Shown in pieces: positions 63,949-64,000 of a stretch of 64,000 bases of DNA. The stretch is from CADCTB01 sp038214685 (GTDB taxonomy: Bacteria > Actinomycetota > Acidimicrobiia > Acidimicrobiales > AC-14): NCBI GenBank assembly GCA_038214685.1, contig JBBQRO010000001.1:24067-88066 (forward strand), in the 5' to 3' direction. Positions within the stretch are counted from its first letter, which is position 1. Every line of letters begins with the position of its first letter. The notes under the pieces were generated by a model. That model made no database searches and was not told where the DNA came from. It saw only the letters and a program-made list of their open reading frames with translations. Both the position numbers and the translations under genes were made by a program.

Positions 63949-64000
63949 TCGATGGAGAGTTTGATCCTGGCTCAGGACGAACGCTGGCGGCGTGCTTAAC
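63949..64000 (+). rRNA. rrs: 16S ribosomal RNA, 5' end only
   Basis: The universal AGAGTTTGATCCTGGCTCAG lies at 63956-63975 (E. coli positions 8-27), so the mature 5' end is at about 63949. It continues GACGAACGCTGGCGGCGTGC and runs off the window. Confidence 0.95.

Overview
The window is a high-GC, almost entirely housekeeping stretch of an actinobacterial chromosome. Evidence: the first ~52 nt of a 16S rRNA gene ending in the GCGTGCTTAAC typical of Actinobacteria, an actinobacterial mIHF gene, a helicase-degenerate PriA, an alaS block with DUF948 and DUF6167 genes, and many GTG/TTG starts. An Acidimicrobiia-like lineage is plausible but not proven. No CRISPR array, phage, IS element, plasmid gene or tRNA gene was seen. 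Nearly all genes lie on the + strand; only three are on the - strand.

Layout: (1) 1-6741: secF (5'-truncated), apt, rel, hisS, aspS. (2) 6749-20807: a broken AbiEi/DUF559 gene, rarA, two small membrane-associated proteins, alaS, ruvX, mltG, aroE, a prepilin-type peptidase, aroC-K-B-Q, an M24 peptidase, efp, nusB. (3) 20700-21705: a - strand unknown gene overlapping nusB, and a Uma2-type nuclease-fold gene. (4) 21711-30843: complete pyrimidine operon pyrR-B-C-carA-carB-pyrD-pyrF with a PyrR-type leader. (5) 30913-37791: mihF, gmk, rpoZ, coaBC, metK, priA, def, fmt. (6) 37828-42421: a MogA/MoaB-like gene, ribD-E-BA-H, hisG. (7) 42555-49534: a membrane-anchored Asp-box propeller protein, DUF1844 (-), infC-rpmI-rplT, an RNA 2'-O-methyltransferase, a PAS histidine kinase, pheS. 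(8) 49703-60840: pheT, a lipoprotein (-), and the whole arginine pathway argC-J-B-D-F-R-G-H. (9) 60837-64000: DUF4097, a 3-methyladenine DNA glycosylase, tyrS, the rrn promoter and leader, 16S start.

Genes are packed into operons, with about 17 junctions sharing the 4-base overlap NTGA. Nearly every operon-first gene has a TAnnnT -10 hexamer 5-8 nt upstream of its start codon, which points to widespread leaderless transcription.

The unexpected content is at RNA and DNA-repeat level. There are three dispersed repeat families: A, a ~48 bp palindrome at gene or operon ends; B, hairpins with a constant CGAGC loop, some inside or terminating genes; and C, an ~80 bp element before pyrD and pheT. 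Two tandem duplications (59 and 56 bp) end exactly at the starts of a kinase gene and argR. Structured leaders or junctions occur at pyrR, carA, infC, rplT and ribBA. Three essential genes (gmk, fmt, infC) appear to lack an ATG/GTG/TTG start and to use CTG, CTG and ATA. No single novel multi-gene system is evident; the best candidates for undescribed biology are these regulatory and repeat structures.
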